A stretch of DNA of 64,000 nt from Prevotella sp. UBA6994. Lineage in GTDB: Bacteria > Bacteroidota > Bacteroidia > Bacteroidales > Bacteroidaceae. Under the pieces are notes generated by a model. That model was given only the letters and a program-made list of their open reading frames with translations, had not been told where the DNA came from and searched no databases. Positions 43,958-55,118 of the stretch are shown here, piece by piece; position 1 is the first letter of the stretch; the number at the start of each line of letters is the position of its first letter. Location: NCBI GenBank assembly GCA_002449845.1, contig DJXW01000026.1, forward strand, positions 1 through 64,000, written 5' to 3'. The position numbers and the translations under genes were made by a program.

Positions 43958-46900
43958 ATGGACCGAATTTTAGGAATTGATACTGGTACAAACAGTCTTG
44001 GTTGGGCAGTTATAGACAAGAGTGAAGAGATAACCACGCTCGTTGCGAAAGGTACTAATATATTTACGGAAGGGGTGAAAATAGAAAAAGGTATTGAATC
44101 TTCAAGGGCAGCAGAACGAACAGAACATCGTTCGGTACGTAAACAATATTGGCGTAGGAAAATAAGAAAAATACGTTTGTTGTCAATTCTGAGCGAGAAT
44201 CATTTGTGCCCTCCATTGGATAAGGAAAGTTTGCGTCAGTGGAGGCTTAAGAAAGTCTATCCTGTTAATGAAAGTTTCATGGAATGGCAACGGACTGAAG
44301 ACAAACTAAATATCAATCCTTACAGATATAGATATATTTGTTTGACGCAAAAGTTGGATTTGACAGACTTGACGCAACGTTATATTTTAGGTCGTGCTTT
44401 GTATCATCTGAATCAACGACGTGGCTTTCTGAGTAATCGAAAAGAAAATACGAAGGAGAGTGAAGGTGCTGTTAAAGATGGAATTAGTACTCTGTCTAAA
44501 AACATGAAAGACAATGGATGTGATTATTTGGGAGAGTATTATTTTAAATTATACCAGGAAGGTAAAAAGATAAGAAATCACTATACGGCTCGCAAAGAGC
44601 ATTATTTGAAAGAGTTTAAAGCTATTTGCAGGAAGTAGGAGATAGACGCAGATTTGGAAGAAAAACTTGAGAAAGCTATTTTCGACCAACGGCCGTTGAA
44701 GTCACAGAAAGGACAAGTAGGAACTTGCACTTTTGAAAAAGGTAAAGCTCGTTGTCCATCATCCCATCCTTTGTATGAAGATTTTAGAATGTACAGTTTC
44801 TTGAATAATATCAAGATGAAAATACATACACTTTATGAAAATACTGAACGGGGATTGACAGAGGAAGAAAAACTAAAAGTTATACCTCTTTTTAAACGAA
44901 AATCAAAAAAGACTTTTCCTTTTGAGGATATTGCGAAAAAGTTGGCAGGAAAGAATAATTATTGTTATTACAAAAGTGATGTAGATAAACCGTATAAGTT
45001 TAATTATCAGATGGACACGCAAGTATCTGGTAGTGTGGTCAGTGCTCAATTGGAAGAACTATTTGGTGAAGATTGGCTTAGTGGTGTTTGTGAAGTATAT
45101 ACTCTTGCTAAAGATAAAACACGTTTTCAAATAATGAATGACATTTGGCACGCTCTTTTCTTCTTTGATGACGATGAGAAGTTGAAGGAGTTTGCTGTCA
45201 ACCGTCTGCAATTGAATGATGAGGATGCTGAGAAGTTCAGCAATATTTCGATGCCTAATGATTATTCTTCCCTTAGTCTCAAAGCTATTCGTAAGATGCT
45301 TCCTTATATGCGTGATTATGGAATGATGTACTCCCAGGCCGTGTTTGTTGCAAATCTTTGTGAAGTTTTGCCTCATTATATATGGGGAATCAAAGAAACG
45401 AGAGAGGTTGCCATAGAAAATGTGATTAATGAAATAAACTCATACGACAGTAATCGCATTGATGGTAAAACAATGGAAGCCTGTATAAAAGATTTTTTGA
45501 GAGAAAAATATCAAATTGATGAGAATAACTTAAAGAAACTTTATCATCCTTCAATGTTAGAGCTTTATCCACGTCAATGTCCAAATGATGAAGGTATTTA
45601 TCAATTAGGTTCACCACGTATTAGTAGTGTCAAGAATCCTATGGCTATGCATTCGTTGTTTAGGCTTCGTAAAGTTGTAAATTTATTGCTAAAAGAGCAG
45701 ATAATAACACCTGAGACAAAAATACATATAGAGTTCTCGCGTGATTTAAATGATGCTAATCGTCGTTGGGCCATTCAGACTTGGCAACGAGACAACGAAA
45801 AGGAAAGGATGAATTGCAGAAAGGAAATTGAGAAATATATATCAAATCCTACTGATTCAGACATTATGAAATACCAGCTTTGGGAAGAGCAAAACCATAA
45901 ATGTCTTTACACTGGTGAAGAAATTAGAATTACCGATTTTTTAGGAAGTAATCCGAGATATGATATTGAACATACAATACCCAGAAGTGCTGGAGGAGAT
46001 AGTACTAAAATGAATTTAACTTTATGTAGCAATAGGTTTAATAGAGATGTGAAAAGAACTAATCTTCCCTCTCAGCTCACTAATCATGAAGATATTCTTG
46101 AAAGAATTGCTGCATGGAAAGAAAAATACGAAGAATTGGCTAAACAAATAAGGAAAACCAATACAAGAGGTGCTGCCTCAAAAGAGGAAAAAGATAAAAT
46201 AATTAAAAGGCGCCATTACTTATCTTTGCAGTATGACTATTGGCGAGGTAAATATCAGCGATTTGTAATGACAGAGGTTCCAGAGGGCTTTTCTCGCAGA
46301 CAGGGAACAGATATTAGTGTTATATCGCGTTATGCTCGAATGTATTTGAAATCAGTTTTCAAACAAGTATATATTGTGAAGGGAATTGCTACTTCCGACT
46401 TTCGCAAAATGTGGGGTATTCAAGATGAATATACGAAGAAAGAAAGAATAAACCATGTACATCATTGTATAGATGCAATCACCATCGCATGTATAGACAA
46501 AAATGAGTATGACAAATTGGCTCAGTTTTATCATCAGTCGGATGAATATAAGTTGGGAAGGGGTGAAAAACCAGTCTTTGGAAAGCCATGGCCAACATTT
46601 GTTAGCGATATCAAACAGATACAAGATGAATTGCTGATAGCACATTATTTCAAAGACAACATGCCCAAGCAAGCCAAACGTTATGTACGAGATAGTAAAG
46701 GCAGAAAAGTTTTAACACAAGGAGATACTGCACGTGCCTCTTTACATAATGATACATATTATGGTGCCATAGAAGTTGATGGTGCGATTAAATATGTTGT
46801 TCGCAAAAAACTTAGTGGATTAGAAGAGAAAGATGTTAAGAATATTGTTGATGCTGAAGTGCGATCTAAAGTGGAAAATGCAATCCTTCTACACGGTTCG

Positions 46901-47572
46901 TTGAAGAAAGCATTAGAGGAAACTATCTGGATGAACGAGGAGAAACAGATACCAATAAATAAAGTACGAGTTTTTACAGGTTCTGTTACTCGTCCTATCA
47001 ATATTCGTCAACAACGTGATAAGTCGAGACATGAGTATAAAAGACAATTTCATGTTCAGAATGACCGAAACTATATGATGGCAATCTATATCGGTCATGA
47101 TAAGAATGGTAAAGAGAAACGTGAATTTGAGTTAATCAACAATATAACTGCTGCAAATTTCTATCGTCGTAGTAATGACCGTATACCTACCGATAATCAG
47201 CTCGTACCACTTTACAGTAAAAGCGGATATGAGCTTTGTTATCGTTTGAAGATTGGTACAATGGTTTTATTGTATGAAAATTCTCCTGAGGAGGTATGGG
47301 AACTGGATAAGAAAAACCTGCAAATGCGATTATATAAAATAACGGGATTGTCGTCAATGGTGATTCAACAGAAATATGAATTTGGTACTATTGAGATGGT
47401 GCATCATCAAAATGCAAGACCAAGTTCCGACGTTAAGAAAGTAAATGGTGAATACAAATCAAATGAAGAATTTCGTCCAGGAATAAAATTGTTACACACT
47501 CAGTTTAAAGCCCTTGTCCAAGGAGTAGATTATGAAATTAATGATTTAGGAGAGATAAAGAGATTGTTATGA
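43958..47572 (+). pseudogene. cas9: cas9 (type II-C) interrupted by an in-frame amber codon
   Basis: RNA-guided DNA endonuclease of 1204 codons. RuvC-I ILGIDTGTNSLGWAVID with Asp8; Arg-rich bridge helix RSVRKQYWRRKIRKIR (about 58-73); RuvC-II KIHIEFSRDLND with Glu592; HNH YDIEHTIPRSAGGD with His672; RuvC-III HHCIDAITIACI with His835/His836 and Asp839. A TAG at 44636-44638 (codon 227) stops translation in the REC region (KAICRK stop EIDADLEEKL); the frame is otherwise open on both sides. CAG to TAG is the simplest origin. Internal starts such as TTG 44654 could give a 972-residue piece lacking RuvC-I and the bridge helix. The end overlaps cas1 as ATGA. Confidence 0.9.
44636..44638 (+). other. 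Amber codon 227 in cas9
   Basis: AGG AAG TAG GAG ATA GAC: one stop in an otherwise open frame (43958 and 44654 are in phase). The flanking sequence continues as normal Cas9. Confidence 0.9.
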
Positions 47573-48456
47573 TAAAGCAAACACTGATGTTTACATCACC
47601 AGTGTCATTGTCTCTAAAAGACAAACAAATGGTTATCACATTTAAGGATAATAAAGACACGGTGACTCGTCCTATTGAAGACGTTGGCTTTGTGGTAATT
47701 GAAAACCCCATGGTCAGTATCACGGTTCCATTACTTAATGAATTAGCAGATAATAATGTTGCCGTTATCTTCTGTGACAAGAAAATGATGCCAAAAACTA
47801 TGTTGATGACACTTGATGGGAATACAACTCAACAGGAAAGTTATAAGTATCAATTGAATGCTTCTCTTCCAATGAAGAAAAACGTTTGGAAACAGTTGGT
47901 TGAGTGTAAAATTAAGAATCAATCATTATTATTGAACAAAGTTGGAAAAGATGGTGGAGTCTTGAAGCCTTATTATTTGAACGTGAAATCTGGGGATTCT
48001 GACAATCGTGAAGGAGCTGCTGCAAGAGAGTATTGGAGACTGCTTTTTGATGGTGGTTTTAAAAGAGAACGCGAGGGCCTACCGCCAAATGGCATGTTAA
48101 ACTATGGATATACGATACTGCGTGCTGCCGTAACCCGTGCATTGATAGGTTCAGGATTATATCCTGCATTTGGAGTGTTTCACAGAAATCGTTATAATGC
48201 TTTTCCTTTGGCAGATGATATTATGGAACCATATCGTCCGTTTGTTGATGAAATTGTCTATCACCTCTATTATGATGGTGCTGTCAATGAATTGGATAGT
48301 CAGACAAAGAGGAGACTGTTACGTGTGTTGTTCTCAGACGTGAAAATGGGGAAAGTGACAAGACCATTGGAAAATGCATTGTCTCTGACGACAGCATCTT
48401 TATTGAAGATGTATAAGGGAGAATCTGATAAATTGTCATTGCCTATGTTAGTATGA
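47569..48456 (+). CDS. cas1: CRISPR integrase Cas1, type II (295 aa)
   Basis: Integrates new spacers with Cas2. The N-terminal beta domain (1-85) and C-terminal helical domain show the metal site: NREGAAAREYW (Glu148), FGVFHRNRYN (His205) and ADDIMEPYRP (Glu220). Full length, no defect. Overlaps both cas9 and cas2 by ATGA, so the three are translationally coupled; a premature stop in cas9 could lower its expression. Confidence 0.95.
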   Translation: MIKQTLMFTSPVSLSLKDKQMVITFKDNKDTVTRPIEDVGFVVIENPMVSITVPLLNELADNNVAVIFCDKKMMPKTMLMTLDGNTTQQESYKYQLNASLPMKKNVWKQLVECKIKNQSLLLNKVGKDGGVLKPYYLNVKSGDSDNREGAAAREYWRLLFDGGFKREREGLPPNGMLNYGYTILRAAVTRALIGSGLYPAFGVFHRNRYNAFPLADDIMEPYRPFVDEIVYHLYYDGAVNELDSQTKRRLLRVLFSDVKMGKVTRPLENALSLTTASLLKMYKGESDKLSLPMLV

Positions 48457-48794
48457 GCGAAAATCGTTTAAATGCTTACCATATTATGTGGCTATTCGTA
48501 TTCTTTGATTTACCAGTGGTTACTAAAAAGGAACGAAAGACAGCATCACTTTTTAGAAAGAATTTGGTTAAAGATGGCTTTGTGATGTTACAGTATTCGG
48601 TGTATATTCGTCATTGTGCATCGTATGAAAGCCAGACAGTTCATGTTAAGCGAATTAAATCTTTTGTTCCAGATACGGGGATGGTGAGTATACTAAGCGT
48701 TACAGATAAGCAATATGGTGATATTGTGAACTTTTGGGGAAAGGAGAAAAAGAAAAAAGTACATACAGAACCTCTTCAATTGGAATTTTTTTAG
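48453..48794 (+). CDS. cas2: Cas2 (113 aa)
   Basis: Structural partner of Cas1. Ferredoxin-like fold with the first strand YHIMWLFVFFDLPVVTKKER, RKNLVKDGFVMLQYSVYIRHC and TGMVSILSVTDKQYGDIVNF. Ends in tandem TAGTAG, so TAG is used as a true stop within this operon. Confidence 0.95.
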   Translation: MSENRLNAYHIMWLFVFFDLPVVTKKERKTASLFRKNLVKDGFVMLQYSVYIRHCASYESQTVHVKRIKSFVPDTGMVSILSVTDKQYGDIVNFWGKEKKKKVHTEPLQLEFF

Positions 48795-48885
48795 TAGTTT
48801 TGTGAAAGAAATACCACATCAAAGCCACTTCTTAGTGCAATTTGTCAGGGTAAATCCCTGTGTTATAACAATATAGGATACCTAG
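48795..48885 (+). promoter_or_regulatory. CRISPR leader with probable array promoter
   Basis: Between cas2 and the first repeat. TAGTTTTG (48795-48802) fits the -7 consensus, though no TTG is correctly spaced; a small hairpin CAGGG-TAAAT-CCCTG is at 48846-48860. The leader side is fixed by the tracrRNA pairing and by the degenerate repeat at the other end. Confidence 0.55.
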
Positions 48886-51800
48886 GTTGTGGTTTGATGT
48901 AGGAATAGATAGATATACAACGAATAAGCTATAATTGTTATGACACAAAGAGTTGTGGTTTGATGTAGGAATAGATAGATATACAACGAAAATCAAGAAC
49001 GCCCACATTAACGTAGGGTTGTGGTTTGATGTAGGAATAGATAGATATACAACTCAGAGAGCGAAGCATGTTGTCAATCTCCTGTTGTGGTTTGATGTAG
49101 GAATAGATAGATATACAACGCTCCGTACAAACAAGGTAGAGACAAAGGCGTTGTGGTTTGATGTAGGAATAGATAGATATACAACTGACATGGGGAGAGG
49201 TGCACATGCAGGGTGTTGTGGTTTGATGTAGGAATAGATAGATATACAACATTCGCTGGCAACAGCAGAACAAACCATTGGTTGTGGTTTGATGTAGGAA
49301 TAGATAGATATACAACCCCGACACCACACACCCGACCACTCACACCGTTGTGGTTTGATGTAGGAATAGATAGATATACAACTTATCGAACGATTCCTTT
49401 TCGTAGATTTCGGTTGTGGTTTGATGTAGGAATAGATAGATATACAACAATTAAACAAATTTATTAAGCACGTGCAAGTTGTGGTTTGATGTAGGAATAG
49501 ATAGATATACAACTTGACAGGCGAAGAAATCAATCAGTTATACGTTGTGGTTTGATGTAGGAATAGATAGATATACAACATCTATAGGCGTAGTGGTGAG
49601 GATTGTATGTTGTGGTTTGATGTAGGAATAGATAGATATACAACCAGGCATAAAACAAAAGAAACATGAAACGTGTTGTGGTTTGATGTAGGAATAGATA
49701 GATATACAACCGTGCATAGCCATGTTGATAGCCGACATCTGTTGTGGTTTGATGTAGGAATAGATAGATATACAACCATCTTGTCGCACCTTAAAAAAAC
49801 CGCAAGGTTGTGGTTTGATGTAGCAATAGATAGATATACAACTTTATATGTACGGTCCTTCTGTGCATCATTGTTGTGGTTTGATGTAGGAATAGATAGA
49901 TATACAACACAAACCGTAAACGATAGGGATTATGAGCGGTTGTGGTTTGATGTAGGAATAGATAGATATACAACTTCGAGTAAAAATTCCTCTGAGAGCA
50001 AAGGGTTGTGGTTTGATGTAGGAATAGATAGATATACAACGGGCGGATTTTGCCCCGAAGCAAAAAGCGGTTGTGGTTTGATGTAGGAATAGATAGATAT
50101 ACAACATCCCATCGAAGAAGCCGAAAGCCGCAAGGGTTGTGGTTTGATGTAGGAATAGATAGATATACAACACGCACAGGAATACTTAGACAGGCTCTGT
50201 TGTTGTGGTTTGATGTAGGAATAGATAGATATACAACAGTCAGATGATGGGTACGGAAACTACAAGGTTGTGGTTTGATGTAGGAATAGATAGATATACA
50301 ACTGAAGATGCAGCTCTTGAACGATGCAGGAGTTGTGGTTTGATGTAGGAATAGATAGATATACAACCAGCGGAGAGATGACCCGTGACAACTACGAGTT
50401 GTGGTTTGATGTAGGAATAGATAGATATACAACCAAGCGACAAGGCGAAGTCAATAGAGCAGGTTGTGGTTTGATGTAGGAATAGATAGATATACAACCT
50501 GATAGGTATTTTAAGAGTACATACTACGTTGTGGTTTGATGTAGGAATAGATAGATATACAACTGTCGAGGTTCTTCGAATAAGTGTCACCGGGTTGTGG
50601 TTTGATGTAGGAATAGATAGATATACAACAGAGCCAGACGAAAGCGAGCAGTTCTCGAGTTGTGGTTTGATGTAGGAATAGATAGATATACAACTCCATG
50701 CCGTTTTCTTCCAGCACGTCCTTCAGTTGTGGTTTGATGTAGGAATAGATAGATATACAACCAAAGAAAGGCAACAGGATGGTGAAGTATGTTGTGGTTT
50801 GATGTAGGAATAGATAGATATACAACACATACCGAACAGCCAGTTTACAGCGGTAGTTGTGGTTTGATGTAGGAATAGATAGATATACAACCTCTGAATA
50901 CTACAAACGGATTCAGGAACTGTTGTGGTTTGATGTAGGAATAGATAGATATACAACGTTCTGTCGTGAGGTAGGTTCTGGACGCAAGTTGTGGTTTGAT
51001 GTAGGAATAGATAGATATACAACTCAGGCACGTCAGCAAGGCCGACTTCCACGGTTGTGGTTTGATGTAGGAATAGATAGATATACAACGTTGCTCGCTG
51101 ACATGATAAACGGCAAACAGTTGTGGTTTGATGTAGGAATAGATAGATATACAACAAGCAACACGGGTGATTGTTCAAGTGCAAGGTTGTGGTTTGATGT
51201 AGGAATAGATAGATATACAACAAAGGAAGAAATTATAGATTTTATCTATAAGTTGTGGTTTGATGTAGGAATAGATAGATATACAACAAGATGACCATTA
51301 AGATTTATGCTGAACTGGTTGTGGTTTGATGTAGGAATAGATAGATATACAACTCAAGTGCTTGTATTCCTCCCTTCTCACGTTGTGGTTTGATGTAGGA
51401 ATAGATAGATATACAACAGCAACACGGGTTATGGTTCAAGTGCAAGGTTGTGGTTTGATGTAGGAATAGATAGATATACAACGATATGCTATTGCAAGAC
51501 CATCAACACCGAGTTGTGGTTTGATGTAGGAATAGATAGATATACAACTTCAGGCGGAAATATCTCAATGTGGCCATGGTTGTGGTTTGATGTAGGAATA
51601 GATAGATATACAACCTGCACAATTAATTAACGATTTCGTAGCTAGTTGTGGTTTGATGTAGGAATAGATAGATATACAACGGTGAGTATCCAAGAGACGG
51701 GCAGCAGACAGTTGTGGTTTGATGTAGGAATAGATAGATATACAACGTCTGCAAGACGTACAGCATTAAACTTATAGTTGTGGTTTGATGTAGGAATAGA

Positions 51801-53778
51801 TAGATATACAACTACAATCATATTGGCAGCCTTACGAACTTGTTGTGGTTTGATGTAGGAATAGATAGATATACAACGATTGCAAAGCACTTGCAATACC
51901 GTTATAGTTGTGGTTTGATGTAGGAATAGATAGATATACAACTATTCTTGAAACTTTCAGAATTGAGCACCTGTTGTGGTTTGATGTAGGAATAGATAGA
52001 TATACAACGGAATCTGGAAAATTCTTCATCGAAAGGCGTTGTGGTTTGATGTAGGAATAGATAGATATACAACAGAAGCACCTGCGAAGGAAGCAACCGT
52101 GAAGTTGTGGTTTGATGTAGGAATAGATAGATATACAACATCTTGTCAAAATGTCTTTGTCACCTTGGAGTTGTGGTTTGATGTAGGAATAGATAGATAT
52201 ACAACAGAAGACTGCTTTCTATCATCAGAATCCAAGTTGTGGTTTGATGTAGGAATAGATAGATATACAACTGCAGGTACGGCTATCATTTCGACGTATG
52301 TGTTGTGGTTTGATGTAGGAATAGATAGATATACAACTTGAATATTATCTAATAAATCTAAATACTTGTTGTGGTTTGATGTAGGAATAGATAGATATAC
52401 AACAACAGGAATTAACCCGTTTTTGTCGAAAGAGTTGTGGTTTGATGTAGGAATAGATAGATATACAACTTCCCTTTTTGTATAGCAATTAGATTTTCTG
52501 TTGTGGTTTGATGTAGGAATAGATAGATATACAACAAGACCAGATTTCAATTTAAACATATCTGAGTTGTGGTTTGATGTAGGAATAGATAGATATACAA
52601 CATAATCATAATCATGATGCAAGTATAGTAGTTGTGGTTTGATGTAGGAATAGATAGATATACAACAGCCATAATAATGCCGTGACATGGTGCAGTGTTG
52701 TGGTTTGATGTAGGAATAGATAGATATACAACATGATTCACAATTACCACAATCTACATAATGTTGTGGTTTGATGTAGGAATAGATAGATATACAACAA
52801 TATGGTTTTCCAGTCCAGAGAACTCGTAGTTGTGGTTTGATGTAGGAATAGATAGATATACAACAATACGTTCATATTACGACCGTTCAAGTCGTTGTGG
52901 TTTGATGTAGGAATAGATAGATATACAACCCATGAAAGTGTTTGTATCTGAGTATGTAGTTGTGGTTTGATGTAGGAATAGATAGATATACAACGAACAC
53001 TGCCAACATATTTTGCAAACCAGCGTTGTGGTTTGATGTAGGAATAGATAGATATACAACCAAATCTAAACCAAAAGCATCAGTAATTGGGTTGTGGTTT
53101 GATGTAGGAATAGATAGATATACAACAATTCCATAATGTCGTGACATATTAATACGTTGTGGTTTGATGTAGGAATAGATAGATATACAACGCATAGTCA
53201 CGGAATCTTTGAGGATGTTGCGTTGTGGTTTGATGTAGGAATAGATAGATATACAACCACTTGCTCGGCAAAAGCCATTGTTGCTGGTTGTGGTTTGATG
53301 TAGGAATAGATAGATATACAACTAACTGAAACATCATTGAAAGACATTTCAGTTGTGGTTTGATGTAGGAATAGATAGATATACAACTGCCCTCGCTAAA
53401 TACTCGATGCGTGACAGGTTGTGGTTTGATGTAGGAATAGATAGATATACAACTAAACATCTTGAAAGCTATCACCTATCTGCGTTGTGGTTTGATGTAG
53501 GAATAGATAGATATACAACCACAATGTCAGAAGTAGTAGAACCATATCCGTTGTGGTTTGATGTAGGAATAGATAGATATACAACTATCTGAAGCCGAAA
53601 GTTTGCTCTATCGGGGTTGTGGTTTGATGTAGGAATAGATAGATATACAACAAGCCCATGCAGATGTGGCAAAGAGTACGAGTTGTGGTTTGATGTAGGA
53701 ATAGATAGATATACAACTCTTACTTAATCAAATTATCTTATGAAAAGTTGTGGTTTGATGTAGGAATAGATATACATT
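48886..53778 (+). CRISPR. CRISPR array, 75 repeats of 36 bp, 74 spacers
   Basis: The repeat starts GTTGTGGTTTGATGTAGG and ends GATAGATATACAAC, with GTTGT/ACAAC inverted ends. I walked the array and found repeat starts at 48886, 48952, 49018 ... 53682 and 53747. Spacers are mostly 29-30 bases (one of 28, one of 31). All repeats look identical except 49807 (TAGC in place of TAGG) and the last, 53747, which lost four bases and its 3' end. Spacers 35 (51156-51185) and 39 (51418-51446) are near-identical. Uniform repeats point to an array that was active until recently. Confidence 0.98.
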
Positions 53779-53836
53779 TTTTATATAGGATCGATAGAGC
53801 CCCTATATCGGCTATTCTATAATGTGATGCTAAAAT

Positions 53837-53893
53837 AAAAAAGAGGAAATGTAATTATTTGATTTACATTCAAAGAATTACGTTTCCTTTTTT
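53837..53893. terminator. Shared terminator between array and tRNA-Leu
   Basis: AAAAAGAGGAAATGTAATT faces AATTACGTTTCCTTTTTT, a long imperfect stem with T-runs on both strands. Confidence 0.7.
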
Positions 53894-53894
53894 G

Positions 53895-53976
53895 TGCGCC
53901 TGAAAGGACTCGAACCTTCACGTCGGATGACACTAGATCCTAAGTCTAGCGCGTCTACCAATTCCGCCACAAGCGC
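53895..53976 (-). tRNA. tRNA-Leu(TAG)
   Basis: Acceptor GCGCTTG/CAGGCGC (one G-U); anticodon stem CTAGA/TCTAG with loop CTTAGGA gives anticodon TAG (reads CUA and CUG). A long variable arm (TGTCATCCGACGT) and GGTTCGAGTCC T arm confirm a class II tRNA-Leu. Confidence 0.92.
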
Positions 53977-53988
53977 ATAACATGGGTA

Positions 53989-53996
53989 CAAAGGTA
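53989..53996 (-). promoter_or_regulatory. -7 element TACCTTTG of tRNA-Leu
   Basis: TAnnTTTG match on the minus strand, 13 bases before the tRNA. Confidence 0.5.
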
Positions 53997-54091
53997 AGAA
54001 AAAATAGATAATTTAGATGATTTTACGATGATTTTTTTTGAGAAAGTATGGTTTTTCTTGAGCAGCATAGAGTTTTTGGGGGAGAATGGTG

Positions 54092-55111
54092 CTATTTGTG
54101 TTTGTTGATGATGCTACGTGCGTACTCAATGATGGTGTCTTTCCCCCTTCTCAGGTCGGCATCGTTGAGTGATACGTAGTGGTGTGGAGGAATGCCAAAC
54201 TCGGTGTCGTTTTTGTCTTTGTCGTACATCGGACAGGCGGAGAACCGCACGCTCCACCCGATGGGCAGTTCGGATGAGAAGGGGAGCCCTGCGCCTCCCC
54301 CCGTATGGTCACCAACGACGGTGGCATGAGGGCAGCATTTCATGTACTTGGTAAACTCGTTAGCGGCGCTGAATACCTGTCGGTTGGTGAGTACGACGAC
54401 CTTTTTTTGCCATCGTATGCCCTTGGAGGGAGTGAGCCATTGCTCTTGTAGGGGTGAGAATTCGTTGTGTCCCTTTCCTGTTTTGTGCTGCATGTATCCC
54501 ACGAGTATTTTCTCGTTGGTGAATCGTGCAGCCAGTTGCTCGGCACTGGAAAGAAGTCCGCCCGTATTGTTGCGGATGTCGATGATCAGTCCGTTGCAGG
54601 GAGCCAAATAGTATAATATCTCGTCGAGGTTGCCGGCACCCAGTTCGTTGGAAAAGGTGGGGCAGCGGAGATACCCGATGTTATCGTCAAGGATTTTGTA
54701 TCTGAGACCAGAGGCAATGCGATAGTCGGTTCCTATATATATATTAAATAAGGTGTCGCTGAAGTTGGTGGGGTAATCTTCGTGCCAAGCCCAGTAACGT
54801 CCTAAGTCGAAGCTGGTATAGAGGTTGACGTGCCCGTCTTTGAGCTCGCTGAGCATATTAGTGAGCACCTCGAATTGCTGGTACTTGCTCATTCCTTGGT
54901 TTACTTGTTGGTTGTAACGTGAGTGAACCTCGTTCCAATCAAGTCCGTATTGTTTCTGTTTGTAGTCGAAGAAGCAGTAATGCTCGTCGATGATTTGCCA
55001 AAGAGCCTCCAGGTTGCCTTGTGGCGTATTGGAGAACTCCTCTTCCTTGACGCACGACATCAATAAGGAGGTGAGGATGGTGGCAGCTATGAGGGTGACA
55101 GATGGTTTCAT
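54092..55111 (-). CDS. S41-family peptidase lipoprotein (339 aa)
   Basis: C-terminal-processing-protease relative in the envelope. Lipoprotein signal ILTSLLMSC (Cys near 19), an N-terminal helical region, then the S41 core: LSELKDGHVNLYT, IGYLRCPTF, GLIIDIRNNTGGLL, VVVLTNRQVFSAANEFTKYMK (nucleophile Ser in FSAANE), VGDHTGGGAG. No obvious PDZ domain. The start at 55111 places the signal peptide at the N-terminus; an upstream ATG at 55186 lies inside the previous gene. Last gene of the parC unit. Confidence 0.87.
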   Translation of the reverse strand: MKPSVTLIAATILTSLLMSCVKEEEFSNTPQGNLEALWQIIDEHYCFFDYKQKQYGLDWNEVHSRYNQQVNQGMSKYQQFEVLTNMLSELKDGHVNLYTSFDLGRYWAWHEDYPTNFSDTLFNIYIGTDYRIASGLRYKILDDNIGYLRCPTFSNELGAGNLDEILYYLAPCNGLIIDIRNNTGGLLSSAEQLAARFTNEKILVGYMQHKTGKGHNEFSPLQEQWLTPSKGIRWQKKVVVLTNRQVFSAANEFTKYMKCCPHATVVGDHTGGGAGLPFSSELPIGWSVRFSACPMYDKDKNDTEFGIPPHHYVSLNDADLRRGKDTIIEYARSIINKHK

Positions 55112-55118
55112 GGCAGTA

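Noticed and set aside
43958..47572. Genome-wide reassignment of TAG as glutamine to explain both amber codons
   Set aside because: cas2 and the gene at 34485-35387 end in TAG, and the only tRNA-Gln seen has anticodon CTG. A local suppressor tRNA elsewhere cannot be excluded.
48938..53672. Many overlapping repetitive open frames on both strands
   Set aside because: They are readings of the CRISPR repeat in different frames (repeat period about 66 bases), not genes.
48886..53778. Promoters inside each CRISPR repeat, as in Neisseria type II-C arrays
   Set aside because: The repeat contains GTTTG but its 3' part (GATATACAAC) does not match TAnnTTTG, so an internal promoter is not supported.
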